Shown here: positions 37,658 through 49,124 of the stretch, piece after piece
Layout of the letters: the number at the start of each line of letters is the position of its first letter
Position numbering within the stretch: position 1 is the first letter of the stretch
Assembly: GCA_947095535.1 (NCBI GenBank)
Contig: OX352772.1
Coordinates: 276,096,336 to 276,160,335, forward strand
Reading direction: 5' to 3'
Length of the DNA stretch: 64,000 bases
Source of the DNA: Poecilobothrus nobilitatus
Lineage: Eukaryota; Arthropoda; Insecta; Diptera; Dolichopodidae
Made by a program: the position numbers and the translations under genes
The notes under the pieces: generated by a model
What the model was told of the DNA's origin: nothing
The model's database searches: none
The model's input: only the letters and a program-made list of their open reading frames with translations

Positions 37658-38235
37658 AAACGAGGAAGAGTGCATTAGAGTAGACTGTGTTAATTCTGGG
37701 ATACTCGTATGAATGTAATAAGTATATAATGTTTCCATAAAACTTGATCATCTTTTACAAAATTTCAGATGTTTTAGTACCGACGTTAGGTACCGAGATA
37801 CATATATTTATGTAAATTTTTATATTATATATTTATGTAAATATATTTATGTATGACAGCTACGCGAACTTGTTGCACAAGCACAACTAAATTTGTTAAA
37901 ACTTCATCGTCTTTTGTAAGATTTCAGTTTCCTAACTACATTAACTTCCAAAATGTCCAAGCTATACCTGAACCTGCTGCTCTAACATAACCAATAAAGC
38001 CTTAATAGACACTGAGTTCTTTTGATTTAAAAATGGATTTCGCTGGATTTAAATAGCGAAACTAACAATTTTGCAAAAGTGACGAAAAAAAACTCCACCT
38101 CCTAGCTCCTTTATTTTTTGATTTATCGTGTGAATGGACGAACGGACGGACGTACATGGCTTAATCGACTTAAAATGAGCCGATCCGTAGCTTTGATTCT
38201 ATATCTAACTCGACTCCTTTAAGGTGTATTAAAAT
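37658..38235 (-). mobile_element. DINE-1/Helentron-like element, lineage A, truncated
   Basis: Reading from the left it starts CGAGGAAGAGTGCATTAGAG, the reverse of the lineage A terminus, with TAGACTGTGTTAATTCTGGG and the subterminal GATACTCGTATGAA. It carries fewer of the ~140-bp internal units than its relative at 11.1 kb. It ends after ATCTAACTCGACTCCTTTAAG without the outer TATACCC terminus. Confidence 0.72.
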
Positions 38236-38521
38236 TAGATCTATTATTAAGTTTAAGAACATTATTTTAGATTCATATTAAATAGAGAAACATGAAAAAT
38301 AGTTTTAACTCAATCCAAAAATCTACTCGGAATTATTCTTAATTTTATTTTCAATTTACATTACAATATTTTTTACATTATATAACCTTGTATTTAATTT
38401 TAATATTGTAAACTTGATACCATAACATGCTGATAATAATGTTATGTGTTTTTTTTTTGTTTATCAATCATTATCATAAATAATATCAGCATACAAAAAA
38501 CAATAGTGCATTTCCAATATT

Positions 38522-40101
38522 AAACGAGGAAGAATACAGTTGCCTTTGTCAACTCTTAGATACCCGTACGAACCGTTAGTATGTTCAAAGTGTCACTCTG
38601 CTTACAATATTATTTTTTTAATATTTTAGTATTTTAAAATAATTTGGGTGAATTTTATAATTTCTAGAACTATGGGTTGTAGATATATTCAAACTATATG
38701 TTTATACATTCTTCAAAAGCAAATTCTAACCTTCCAGATAACGATTATGAATCCAAAACTTTTTCAAATATTCTATAGTACCATTTAATACTAAGCGGTA
38801 AATGTATATTAAATTTACTTAGTACAAAATAGTAAATATGATTGTAAATATTATATTATATTATATTTAAATATTCCATTGACAGAATAATTTCTTATAA
38901 GTACTATAAAATACATATATGTATGTATGTAAATACGGCGCTATATAATATACATCTAAGTATACTCTTATCATTCATTCACTAGTGGCATATACGATAT
39001 GTAAATAAACATGATATTATATAAGTATGTGTATATATCAATATCATATAAATAAAAATTCTTCAAGCAACCGTTATGTTGTTTATTTACTTACAATTTT
39101 TTGTACTACGCATTATATCTTCAACAATTTCAAATTATCGAGTAAAACAAAATGCTAAAAATTCGTTAAAGAAATTTGTTAGAAAATTTGAAAAAATCAA
39201 GTAACACTCTCGTCAATTATAAAGTAACCCTATATTATTAAAAAAAGTTGTTAACAGAAATAAGAGTATAATGTTGAAGGTTTAATTTTTGTGTATTACT
39301 TCAAAAAAATTTTAACAGGTGTTCAAGTTACAGGTGTTTAAAAATAGGAAATTTTCAGTTTTTGACCCCTTACAGCTCCTAAACAGGGGGTGATACAAAA
39401 AAAATTTCTGAAATGACTCATACTTATTTTCAAAGATCTAACTTCTGTCAAAATTTTAAGTTTCCAACTTAGACCGTTTAGAAGATAGAAAAGTTAAAGG
39501 ATTTTGCAAAATTTGAGTTTCGAATAACGGTAAATTAAGACACCGTATGCCACAAATATATATTTATTGTATATATATTTTTAAAGCTAATAAAAGTAGT
39601 AATCGTTTGGCGTTTTCAAAATGAAGATATTACCTTATACAACTTGTGCTATAGCAATTTAAATATAGAGCTTTTTTGAACCTTTGGGGAGCTGTAGCTC
39701 CGTAACGGGTGGGTGGGGCTACAAAAAAAAGTTATTAAAAATAAAATTGATATTTTTGTAAGATCTATCAGCAGTTAAAATTCCATAGCTCTATTTCAAA
39801 AAAAATGTGGGGATCTAAAAGTTAAGTGTTCGAGAGCTACCCTAAGTTTTGGTCCAAACTCAACCAAAAAAAATAGGGAACCTACAAATTACTCCCAGAA
39901 TATGTTGTGTAAATTTCAAGATTCTAGCTTTCTTAGTTTGAGTTAGCGTGCTGACGGACGGACGGACGGACATGGCTCAAACGTCTTAGAATTTTTTTCT
40001 GATCCGATCCATACCTTTGAAGGTATATCTAGCTCGCTTATTTCGAGGTGTTACAAACGGAGGAGTAATTTTATTATACCCGATCCTATAGTACGGGTAT
40101 A
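38522..40101 (-). mobile_element. DINE-1/Helentron-like element, lineage B (longest copy)
   Basis: The left boundary AAACGAGGAAGAATACAGTT is followed by the hairpin arms AGTTG/CAACT and the subterminal repeat GATACCCGTACGAACCGTTA. The right boundary is the palindromic TATACCCGATC...GTACGGGTATA ending at 40101. The GGACGGACGGACGGACATGG block is at about 39956-39975. At 1580 bp it is the best reference for the family in this window. Collinear blocks (CCGCTTAGTATTAAATGGTA, TCGTTTGGCGTTTTC, CTCCGTAACGGGTGGG) recur in the copies at 18.4, 40.2, 42.2, 57.2 and 58.7 kb. Confidence 0.82.
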
Positions 40102-40202
40102 AAAATATTCCATAATAAGCCTACAGTAAAGAGTAGATACATATATTGAAAAATAAAGTTTGATAACAAATTGATTTTTGTTTGATTTTTTTTTTTTGGT
40201 TT

Positions 40203-40366
40203 GAAAATTGAGTAAAATCAAATCACATTTTTGTCAATTATAAGGTAACTATATTATTAAGAAAAATTATTACCACAAACAAAAATATAATGTTGGAACT
40301 TTAATTTTTGTATATTACTTCAAAAAAAATTGGACAAGTGTCCACGTTACGGGTGTTTAAAAATAG
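40203..40366 (-). mobile_element. DINE-like fragment, left part of a copy split by a gypsy remnant
   Basis: It matches about 39190-39350 of the neighbouring full copy (TATAAGGTAACTATATTATT, AATATAATGTTGGAACTTTA, TACGGGTGTTTAAAAATAG) and stops abruptly at 40366, where reverse transcriptase sequence begins. Confidence 0.72.
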
Positions 40367-40369
40367 AGA

Positions 40370-40860
40370 AACAATAGTAAATTGTAACAAACATTTAATA
40401 GTAAACTAGTAAATTTGAAGAGACCTTTCTGAGTATTAACTGTTAATAAGTGTTGAGAGTTTCCATGAATCGCTAATTGAAGATACGCTCCTGATAAGTC
40501 TATAAGACAAAAAACAGAACAATATGAAAATTTCGTGAACATGTCATCCATTCTCGGTACTCGACTTTCAATTGATTTATTTATTGCAACTTTGTAATTT
40601 AAACATAATCTAACGTAACCATTTTTCTTAGGTACAACAACCATAGGCGAAGCCCACTCACTAAATTTAACAGGTACTAGAATATTTTCCTGAACATTTC
40701 CGCATCAACTTTTTCTCTTATTCCTAATTGTACTGTATATGGCTTTGAAAAATGCGGGACTGATGAATCTTTTAATTTTAGTTGCATCTGATAACCTATA
40801 ATCGAATCTTTAAAATTATTCGAAAAAACTTTCTTTTTTACTAGTTGCAAAATTTTCATT
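40370..40860 (-). pseudogene. Ty3/gypsy reverse transcriptase, N-terminal part, disrupted
   Basis: The connection region reads KPYTVQLGIREKVDAEM (about 40760-40700). A frame change follows, then RT blocks VVVPKKNGYVRLCLNYKVA, RMDDMFTKFSYCSVFCLIDL, SGAYLQLAIHGNSQHLLTVN and TQKGLFKFTS. The aspartate in CLIDLSGAY is the first RT catalytic residue. The YxDD block that should follow is absent, because the sequence ends at a repeat boundary at about 40367. Active relatives copy the element RNA within virus-like particles. Confidence 0.85.
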
Positions 40861-40907
40861 AACTTTATTTATTAAAAAATGATTTCACCACAATGGAAAT
40901 AATAAGT

Positions 40908-41180
40908 CTAATCACGCTCTAAAAGTGGTGTGAAATTCCTATCCGATTTTATAATAATTAATTCGGCATCATAAAATTTTGACTCACAACAAACATTAAG
41001 TACTTTAACTATAATTTTTCCTATAACGTTAACTTTCTCACCCGTAACAACATTTAAACGTTTTTCAATAGAGAGGATTTTTAATTTTGCCAAATTTTTC
41101 TTATAAAAATCATAACTTATAAGTGATGAAGACGACCCTGAATTTATTTCCATTTCTACAAAATTGCCATTGAACAACAT
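40908..41180 (-). pseudogene. Ty3/gypsy aspartic protease remnant
   Basis: A 90-residue open stretch reads LFNGNFVEMEINSGSSSSL, then VVTGEKVNVIGKI and AELIIIKSDRNFTPLLERD. The pattern is that of a retroviral-type aspartic protease that cuts Gag-Pol. The catalytic D of the usual DSG/DTG motif is N here (residue 13, EINSGSS), which by itself would abolish activity. It lies between gag and RT as expected. Confidence 0.82.
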
Positions 41181-41245
41181 TATTTTTATCTAAAATCGTA
41201 TTAATATAAACTAATATTTATTTAATTCATTAATTTGTTCATTAT

Positions 41246-41704
41246 TTACATTATTAAATTTTTCTTTATACTCGTAATTATATTATAATTTTTTTTATTA
41301 AAATGTAATTTAACATTACAATATTTTTTTATGTGACCACTTTTACCACATCTAAAACAAATATAAAGATATTTTACATATTTATTACCTTTATTATTAA
41401 TTTTGGACTGCATACTTGAATTACCAACTTTTGATTGACTTCTTCTCTGGAGAATATTTCTGTCACTGCTTTTACTCTGAACTGTTCCAACATGATTAAC
41501 GGTTGCTGGCCTAATTTCTGTCAGTTGAAATTTTGTCATTTTCATATTTTCAAGTTGATTGGCATTTAATAATTTTTTCTGAATATTTTTATTGCAAAGA
41601 CCACAAACTAATCTGTCCCTTAAAGCTTCTTCCAAGAAACATAAATCACAGGTTTGAGCTAATGTTTTTAACCCCACAATGTCATCTCCACATTTTAACA
41701 TCAC
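41246..41704 (-). pseudogene. Ty3/gypsy gag C-terminal part with zinc knuckle
   Basis: A 152-residue open stretch contains EEALRDRLVCGLCNKNIQKK, a typical end-of-capsid motif in gypsy Gag proteins, and a CCHC knuckle CFRCGKSGHIKKYC (C116, C119, H124, C129) that binds RNA. A stop codon just before the apparent start, with gag-like sequence continuing upstream (FKPKINQKDSRFIKGIEN near 41750), shows that the first methionine is not the true start. A stop and a frame change separate it from protease. Confidence 0.85.
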
Positions 41705-42239
41705 TTACTGTTTGGTGCAGTTTTCGATTCCTTTTATAAAACGTGAATCTTTCTGATTAATTTTGGGTTTGAAATATTTTTTTTTTTTTTTGTTTTTTTT
41801 TTATCCGGTTTCACGGGATCAGTTATTGATTTTAGATTCTCCGAAAGGTTCGATCAAGGTTATAAGATATGAAATTTTCGTTTTATCTTCCTCCACCTTA
41901 TTTTTTTTAATATAAAAAATTACAATTTTATTTCTATTTTGCTTCGTCGTCAATTAATGTATTCTTAATTTTATTACAATAAAATACCGGTTTCCATTTC
42001 TAATATTAAATAATTTTTTATTATAACACAAGCATGTTCATTCTTCTGATTATTACAAACAACTGTCTTATCTTAACCTAATATCTTAACATTAATATTT
42101 ATGTTACCAGTTACCCTAATATATTATTTCTAAATGGGTACATATTAGACATAACCGTATATTAAAATAACGCATGGCAAAGCCACATATTTATTTTATA
42201 TATGTATATTTATAAAGTTTATTAAACCAGTTTGTTAAA

Positions 42240-42415
42240 CCACTATCGTTTGGCGTTTTCAGATTGAAAATATGCCAAAACCTGTGTTATAACAATTTAA
42301 AGATAGGGCTTTTTCGAACTTTGTAGAGTGATATCTCCGTAATGGTGGGGCTGCAGAAAAGAGACGATGCCTTTCCGTAGTTAAAATTTCATTCCTTTAA
42401 TTTAAACGGTGCAGA
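42240..42415 (-). mobile_element. DINE-like fragment, right part of the split copy
   Basis: TATCGTTTGGCGTTTTCAGA, AATTTAAAGATAGGGCTTTT and CTCCGTAATGGTGGGGCTGC align with about 39600-39790 of the full copy. Together with 40203-40366 it makes one DINE copy interrupted by the gypsy remnant, with about 250 bp of DINE sequence lost at the junction. Confidence 0.68.
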
Positions 42416-43270
42416 AGTTTTGTAAACATCCAGACGGACAGAGTGAAACTAATAAGCACATTTTTTCAAAAAAAACCAAAACAAAATATAAAAATTCTGT
42501 CTAAAACAACTTAAACAAATGATAAGTTGAAAGAAAGTTTTTGTTTTTGTTTTATATTTCTTATATTTTTTATTTCAAAACCATTAGCAATACTATAAGA
42601 ATTTCGCTATCAGCAGCTATTGTTCACAAAAGTTATTATTGTCATTGAAAACGCTAATATTATTCAATCATCATCATCATAACATTGCACCACGTACTCA
42701 CAAAAAAAAACTTTAACAAACAAAAAACAAAAAAAAACTTTAACATAAAGCATTGGACTTTTTAAAAAAGTCATTCTTTATAATTCTGTTAAGGGTTGTC
42801 TATAAAGTAAGTGTTAATATCATTTTAGTGGCTGTATGACTATTGTCTTAACATTTAAACTTCACTTGTCATATAGTCACGTCTTCTAATTGTTATTATT
42901 TTTCATTTATTTTGTATACTTATATATAATATTATGTCTGTATACCTGTAAGATTATTTAGTTTGGTGCTGATTCTACTATTCTTATAAGAGATTTGTCT
43001 GATGATTATAAATGATTATGACGAAGATGATGAGAAGGATAGCTTTTAAGTTAAATTTAACACTAAAGAGATATGACATTAATGAGTCTTAAATGAATTT
43101 AAGTGAAATATTTGAAATAATTTACAGTGACGTTATTCTGCTCTAATACTATATATACTAAGAGAAAAGAATTAAAAGGAGATAGAATGACATTTTGTTT
43201 ACTTTCCTATATATAAAACATTACATAAAAAAGAAAAAAAGAAAAATAATACTCAAGTTTATTCGTGGGA
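42416..43270. other. AT-rich non-coding stretch
   Basis: No gene. A CATCCAGACGGACAGAGTGA motif at about 42428 resembles the Helitron-associated motif at 4160, but no Helitron end follows. Confidence 0.5.
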
Positions 43271-43276
43271 GCGGAT

Positions 43277-43685
43277 CACAATCCTGCACGCCAAAATCAA
43301 CCTGCGACAAAATCTTGCTTTTTTTTATCTTGCATTACAAAATCTTCCACGGACAAAAACATGCAAAATATTTTTAAAGGAATAGATTGTGGCTTTGTTT
43401 TTAAATTAAAGTATGTATAAACAAATAGTTAAGGAGGATTTTAGAGTTGGATTCAAAAGCAGGGTTAATACGCTTTTTCCAGAATATTTATATATATGTA
43501 TATGTAAGATTCTGAGTGAGGAAGGATTTTAGAGTTGAATTCAAAAGCAGGTTTGTCGTTCTTTCCGGAATATTTATATATAAGAATATGTGACATTCTG
43601 AATTACATGCAAGATTTTGTCCTAGTAGATTTTGGAAAAAAGATTTTCGAAAGCAAGATTTTGTCGCATTAGATTTTGACATAAA
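43277..43685. repeat. Foldback-like repeat: inverted AAAATCT arms around ~88-bp tandem units
   Basis: The left arm (about 43277-43375, plus sense) has repeated AAAATCT words, including TGCGACAAAATCTTGCT. The right arm (about 43585-43685) has the same words in inverse orientation, including AGCAAGATTTTGTCGCA. Between them lie two 88-bp direct units (GGATTTTAGAGTTGGATTCA at about 43435 and its variant at about 43523). Inverted arms made of short tandem repeats resemble Foldback elements. Related arrays at 37, 52.6 and 63 kb share the inner unit. Family assignment is inference. Confidence 0.6.
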
Positions 43686-43690
43686 AATTA

Positions 43691-45780
43691 ATGTAGCAAA
43701 TCCTTATACGTTTTAGTAATTTTCGCTTTTTTTTTTTGTCCTTATACATTTTTTTATTTATGTTATTGTGCTACTTTATGGAATTACGTACTTTTGTTTG
43801 TTTTTTTATTTTGTGATTACAAAATACTCATACAGTTCAACTTCTGACGGACTGAATATATTTACTTTGCTTCTTGTTATTTTCTTTTATGCCCATAAAT
43901 TATATGGTATGAAGTACTTAAGTCTTACTTATGGTTTTGTTTTATTATTAGATACTTTTATGACTACAAAATAGGGAGAAGAATAAAAGCAAAAAAAAAT
44001 AACAAAAACAACATAAAATCTGTCTCAAAACTAATTCTACAAAAAATAAAAAGAAACGGTAAGAAATTCTGAGAAAATAAAAAGAAATGGTTATAGCAGA
44101 ACAGCAGGATAATGAGATGATATGATGATATAAGATGTCAGGAATATGAAGTTAAATAGTTTTTTTATTGTGGCTTTGTTGTTGTTGTTGTTGTTATAGT
44201 TGGCGTTGTATGTATATATGTATTCTTCATTTAATGAAAAAATAGAGTATAAAATTATAAACTAATGCTGAGATTCTTTAACTAATATCAAAGAGTCAAA
44301 AATGGTAAAAGAGTCATTTATTGCAAAAAAAAGTGGGAAAAATTTTTTGTTTTTTTTAACGAAATATTCTGTAGGTGGTAGGTAATAATTATAATGAGTT
44401 TTCATGTTAATTTTACTTTAGGTTTAGAATAAACTAAACCTTAGAGACATTAAATGACTATGACATAATATTTAAATGAAGAATATTATTTTTTCTTTTT
44501 CTTTTCAATGTCAAGAGGAATTTTGTCTGAGATTTTTATAATAAATTGTTATATTGTTAAGTGGTTATAAAAAACACTTTTTTTTTTCTTCATTAATTTT
44601 GGGCTTAATTTTTCTCTTAGAATGTGTAAATAATTGTACAATATTTTTATTATAATGGTCTCAGACTTAATTTAATAAAATTGAAGAATTTTAAGTTCAC
44701 AACCATAGCTATACATTGCTATTTTAGTAACAGTCTAACTAAAGAAATTATAATTGGAAGAATTTTTACTACTGTCAAAGATGTTAATATTAAAAAAGGT
44801 GTTTAATTAGTATTTGAAAAGTGATAAGAATTGTTAATCAAATGTAACCTAACTTATATTCGCTGATAATATGAAGAAAAAACATTTAAAAGCACCATAG
44901 TGTAAAAAGTTTAAAATGATTGCTACCTTCTAATTTGGAGGTAATAATTTGTTATGAAACCAATTTTCATTCCTTAATATTATTTATTTCCCTGATCGAC
45001 CAAGCAAAATATTCATACTAAAGAACAAAATATAACCTATTATTTGGTCATAAAAGCAAATTGGTAAAACTTTAACCTACCTAATTAAAGTTCTACATAC
45101 TAGATAGAGGATTTGTTCACATTCCACTCCTCTATGTTTGCCTTTCTATGTTTCCCACCTTCCCTCGAAAAAAAAAAGTTATGGACAGGAAGAGGTTTAT
45201 CATAAATTAGAAGGTAAGAAAAAGATAAAACAAATATATGTATATAAATTGAAGATCAGAAATAGTAAAATAATAGTTTTTACAAAAAACATTTCCATAG
45301 TTCTGAATTTTTAAGGAAATGTTAATTTTTATTTGACAAATTGTACAAAACAATTAATGTACTGATAAAAAATCTTTATATTTTCAAATATGTTAACTGT
45401 TATTGAAAACCATTTAAAAAAAAAGGAATTAAGGCCTTAAAATAAATGTACTGGAATAAAAGTCTCAAAGAAACAGTGCTTTATGCCTTTTGTTGTGTAG
45501 TTGCACCCATACTTTTTTTAATTATACTTTTATTAATTCTTTTCCTATTTTTAAAACTTTAAAGTAATATTCTATATTACCGTTTATTTACACACTTTAG
45601 TTTGGTAACAGTATACTATTCACTCCGTTTGATTGGTATCCGTATTATATCACTTATATATTCACACATAAGAAAACAGTAGAGTAATATATGAAGTAAG
45701 ATATATATGGTAAAAGTGATATCCAAAAAATCAGCTGTCCCAACCACAGGACCGACCAAATGCCAAAAGTTATAGATGAA
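43691..45780. other. AT-rich non-coding stretch
   Basis: No gene. A (TTG)n tract lies at 44178-44197. Remaining open frames are low-complexity and unsupported. Confidence 0.55.
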
Positions 45781-45782
45781 AT

Positions 45783-45928
45783 GCAATGAAATCGTAAAAA
45801 AAATATATGTGCATTCATTCATGCATTCATTCATATTTACATTATTATGTAATGTATATGATTTTTTTTTCATTCAAAAATATTAGAAGTAAAAAATAAT
45901 AAAAACTGTAAACAAATACAAAACAAAC
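45783..45928 (+). repeat. Local direct duplication, unit 1
   Basis: GCAATGAAATCGTAAAAAAA, the GCATTCATTCATGCATTCAT block, TTTCATTCAAAAATATTAGA and AATAATAAAAACTGTAAAC are collinear with 46299-46438, about 515 bp away. Identity looks high (roughly 80-90 percent by eye). Confidence 0.8.
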
Positions 45929-46219
45929 ATAAGATTGAATCTGCTAACATAAATTTTACCATTTTAATTTTATGTCATCAACAAAAGAATAATATGCATA
46001 GATATGTATAAGTACATCATATGTATAAAAATTTTTAGAGATATAAAAAACAAATAAGTGGAAAAAGTTTAATAATCCATACTAAAAATAAAAGAAAACA
46101 GGTCAAAACTAGGACATTATGAGATGGTATACATATACAATGCAGCCAATTTATAACAAAATATTCAGTGCAACCATGCATCGCTAATAGCTTCACCACT
46201 GCAATTCAACATATGTAAA

Positions 46220-46471
46220 GCTACATTCGATAACGCCCTCATTATTCAAAACGTTTCGTTCAAAACAATATTTTTTTATTCAATAACAATTATAATAAGC
46301 AATGAAATAGTAAAAATATATGCACATTCATTCATACATTCATTTGTAATGTAGGTAAATGGTTTTATTTTTCATTCAAAATTTTAGAAGTAAGAAATAA
46401 TAAAAACTGTAAACAAATACAATTATACAAAACAAACAGTTTTGAATAATGAGTGCGTTATCGAATGTAGC
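46220..46471. repeat. 33-bp inverted repeat around the duplicated segment
   Basis: The arms 46220-46252 (GCTACATTCGATAACGCCCT...) and 46439-46471 are reverse complements with one mismatch. The enclosed 186 bp contain duplication unit 2. This could be the terminal inverted repeat of a small MITE-like element or a product of inverted duplication. Confidence 0.75.
46299..46438 (+). repeat. Local direct duplication, unit 2
   Basis: Second copy of the segment at 45783-45928, lying inside the 33-bp inverted repeat. Unit 1 has no such flanking arms. Confidence 0.8.
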
Positions 46472-46473
46472 TG

Positions 46474-46697
<224 letters not shown>

Positions 46698-47132
46698 GAA
46701 TATAGATTATAGACTCATAAAACTTGACAAAAAATACAAATTAAAGCGGAATTTGTCAAGTTTTTCTAAGAATTACATAATCGGCAAATGAATTATTATT
46801 AATTACATTGTTCTCCAAATGAATTATTATCAACATTGTTCCCCAAATGAATTATTATCATATTATATGTATGTATTACATATTTATATTCCACATTTGA
46901 ACATTTTATTTTTAATTTATATATTCATTTATTTTATTAGTCATTCGGTAAAACCTTTTATTATGTTTGTAATCTGTTCAACACATTTGTAAGTGCAGTA
47001 TCGAGGATCGAATCCAATTCATATCGAACTTTTTTTTTTTTTAACTAATTAAGTTCTAACTACAAATTTGTTTTCATTAAATTTTTGTCATCCATTTTAC
47101 AATACTAAAATTTTATGAACTGAAAATAATTT
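46698..47132. other. AT-rich non-coding stretch
   Basis: No gene. A small direct repeat CCAAATGAATTATTATCA occurs at about 46816 and 46843. Confidence 0.55.
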
Positions 47133-47365
47133 TTTTTTTTTTTTATGTTATATCGTGCAGATATAAATACCTACCGATATTTTTAAGACCCTTTTGCCTT
47201 TAGCATGTGGACCATCTCGGTACAAGAATTCAATTATAATTATATTTAATATTTGGTTTACATTATTTTATTATATTTTATATATTATTTTTGACCTGAC
47301 CGGGGTTTGAATCCGATACCTTTCGCCTGAAAGACCAGTGACTTACGCACTGCATCATTGGTCAG
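47133..47365 (-). mobile_element. tRNA-derived SINE, family 2, copy 1
   Basis: The minus strand begins CTGACCAATGATGCAGTGCG (A-box region) and continues CTGGTCTTTCAGGCGAAAGG and GGATTCAAACCCCGGTCAGG (B-box). The body has AATTCTTGTACCGAGATGGT and CATGCTAAAGGC, and the copy ends in a pure poly(A) tail (47131-47146 as T). AAAATAATTT at 47123 and ATAATAATTT at 47366 may be the target duplication. It shares head and body words with the SINE at 60.9 kb and the head with that at 55.1 kb. Confidence 0.82.
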
Positions 47366-47375
47366 ATAATAATTT

Positions 47376-49124
47376 ATTTATTTATTTTTTGAAATTCATA
47401 TAAGAAATCGTTTTTAAGTAAAAATTATTAAAACTGACAGCTCTTAAGTGAAAATATTTTTTATCGACGATATTTCAAAACACAGAGAGAACATTGAAAG
47501 AATGCTGACAGTAACAACAAAAGATATGTCAAATGAGTGCGGAAACTGTAAATACCATAATTAGTTTTATGATAACGATTATTTTTTTGTTCAAGGACAC
47601 TACTGATACGAAATTGAGTTGGTAGGGCATTAATATCTGAATATAGCCACTTCAATGTAGAGTTTTTTTTCAAAATATATTTCGAAATGAAATCAATGAA
47701 TCAAATGAAACAAAATCACATTTTTGCATTTTTATTATTTTTAAATTAGGTTTTTGTTTTTTTATTATTCAAAATTTATAAATAATTTACAAAAATTATT
47801 AAACATTGTGGGTCACAACTATAAAACTAAACAAAAATCTAAGTATAAAGCCCATTTTTGCAAAAGTATTTTAATGTTTATAATCAAATGATTTGTGTTT
47901 TAACATCTTAATTAAATAAAAAGTGGGTTCAACTTCGTTTTAAAAATCAAAATTCCAAATTCCGCAAGGTACACCATTATTGTTCAATTTTAAAAATATC
48001 CTTTAACATCAATATGATATCTATGCTTACTTATATCTAATACATTTATTGTTGAAAAAAAAATTAGTAACAAAAGTGTAACTGCATTAAATTGCATAAT
48101 AAATAATGACAAAAAAAACTACAATCTGCAAAAAACGAAAGGAAGAAAACGAAATTATATTTAAAACAATTAAATGTAAACCAAAACTAATCGCCTTGTA
48201 TAGACCCAACAATGTTATTTTTAATAAATTTTTATATTTAATCTTAAAATAAATCCGCTAGTGTTTCAATTTCCTATTATTTTAAATTTTTATTGAATTT
48301 TAATCAAAATGTATATACATATATATATTTTATATATAAATATTAAATAAAAATGAATAAAATAAATATGTATATATATTATGAGTATATATATATATAC
48401 ATAATACAACAAATAAGCATTTAATTCGTATGGTAACTTTCACAACAAAAATTAAATTAAAAAAAAATAAGAAAAATTCAATTGATCTCCACTCGATTAT
48501 TTTTTAATGCATCCGCTATTATTCTTTCTACCTTTTTGTGTTTTATTTATTTTAAATCCCCACAATTTTCTATTCAATATTTAAACTTTGTTTTTTTTTT
48601 TATAGTTAAACTTTTCAATTCTATTGTCTTTTTTAGACTATTATTTCCTTTAGTTTGGTTAGGTTTTCAATTTCTATTATTTTTCCCCTACTTGAATTTT
48701 CTAAATCAATTCACCATGAACTCCCCATCAGTATTAATCGTCGTATCTTAGTAGTAACAAGCGAATCTTTTTTAGTTTTTTACATTTTTTTTTTTTGTTG
48801 TTTATCTATATATATGCGTTATACATAATCAATGTTTTTATCAATTATTGTAGTAGTATTGGTATCATAGTTGTAGAACTTAATTAGAGTGCAATATCAA
48901 ATCCAATCAAAAGAAAAATGAAATTGGTACAATATGCCATGCTATAGTATAGTGATTATTATGTAGATACAATTTTGTTGAATGAATTGAAATAAAATTA
49001 AAATGAAAATGGAAAAATGAAATTTTATAAAATAAAGCAAATAAATATGTATAATATTTTATAAATACATACATATAAATACAAGTTGCTTCAGATTTTT
49101 TTTTTATTTTTTCTTTTATAAAAT
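47376..49124. other. AT-rich non-coding stretch
   Basis: No supported gene. It includes a (TA)n-rich tract at about 48310-48410. Confidence 0.55.

Larger units (their letters stand above)
40367..42239 (-). mobile_element. Ty3/gypsy-like retrotransposon remnant
   Basis: Gag, protease and the beginning of reverse transcriptase lie in this order on the minus strand, each disrupted. The element stops inside RT at the left. No integrase, RNase H or 3' LTR is present. The stretch 41830-42239, upstream of gag, is a candidate 5' LTR plus leader, but I could not find a second copy or a clear primer-binding site. DINE sequence on both sides suggests that it inserted into one DINE copy, followed by deletions. 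Confidence 0.8.

Noticed and set aside
42420..42480. Second Helitron end based on a GACGGACAGAG motif
   Set aside because: No hairpin plus CTRR terminus follows; the motif alone is not diagnostic.
48482..48751. 89-codon hydrophobic frame
   Set aside because: Phe/Leu-rich from T-rich sequence; no recognisable family and no supporting gene structure.
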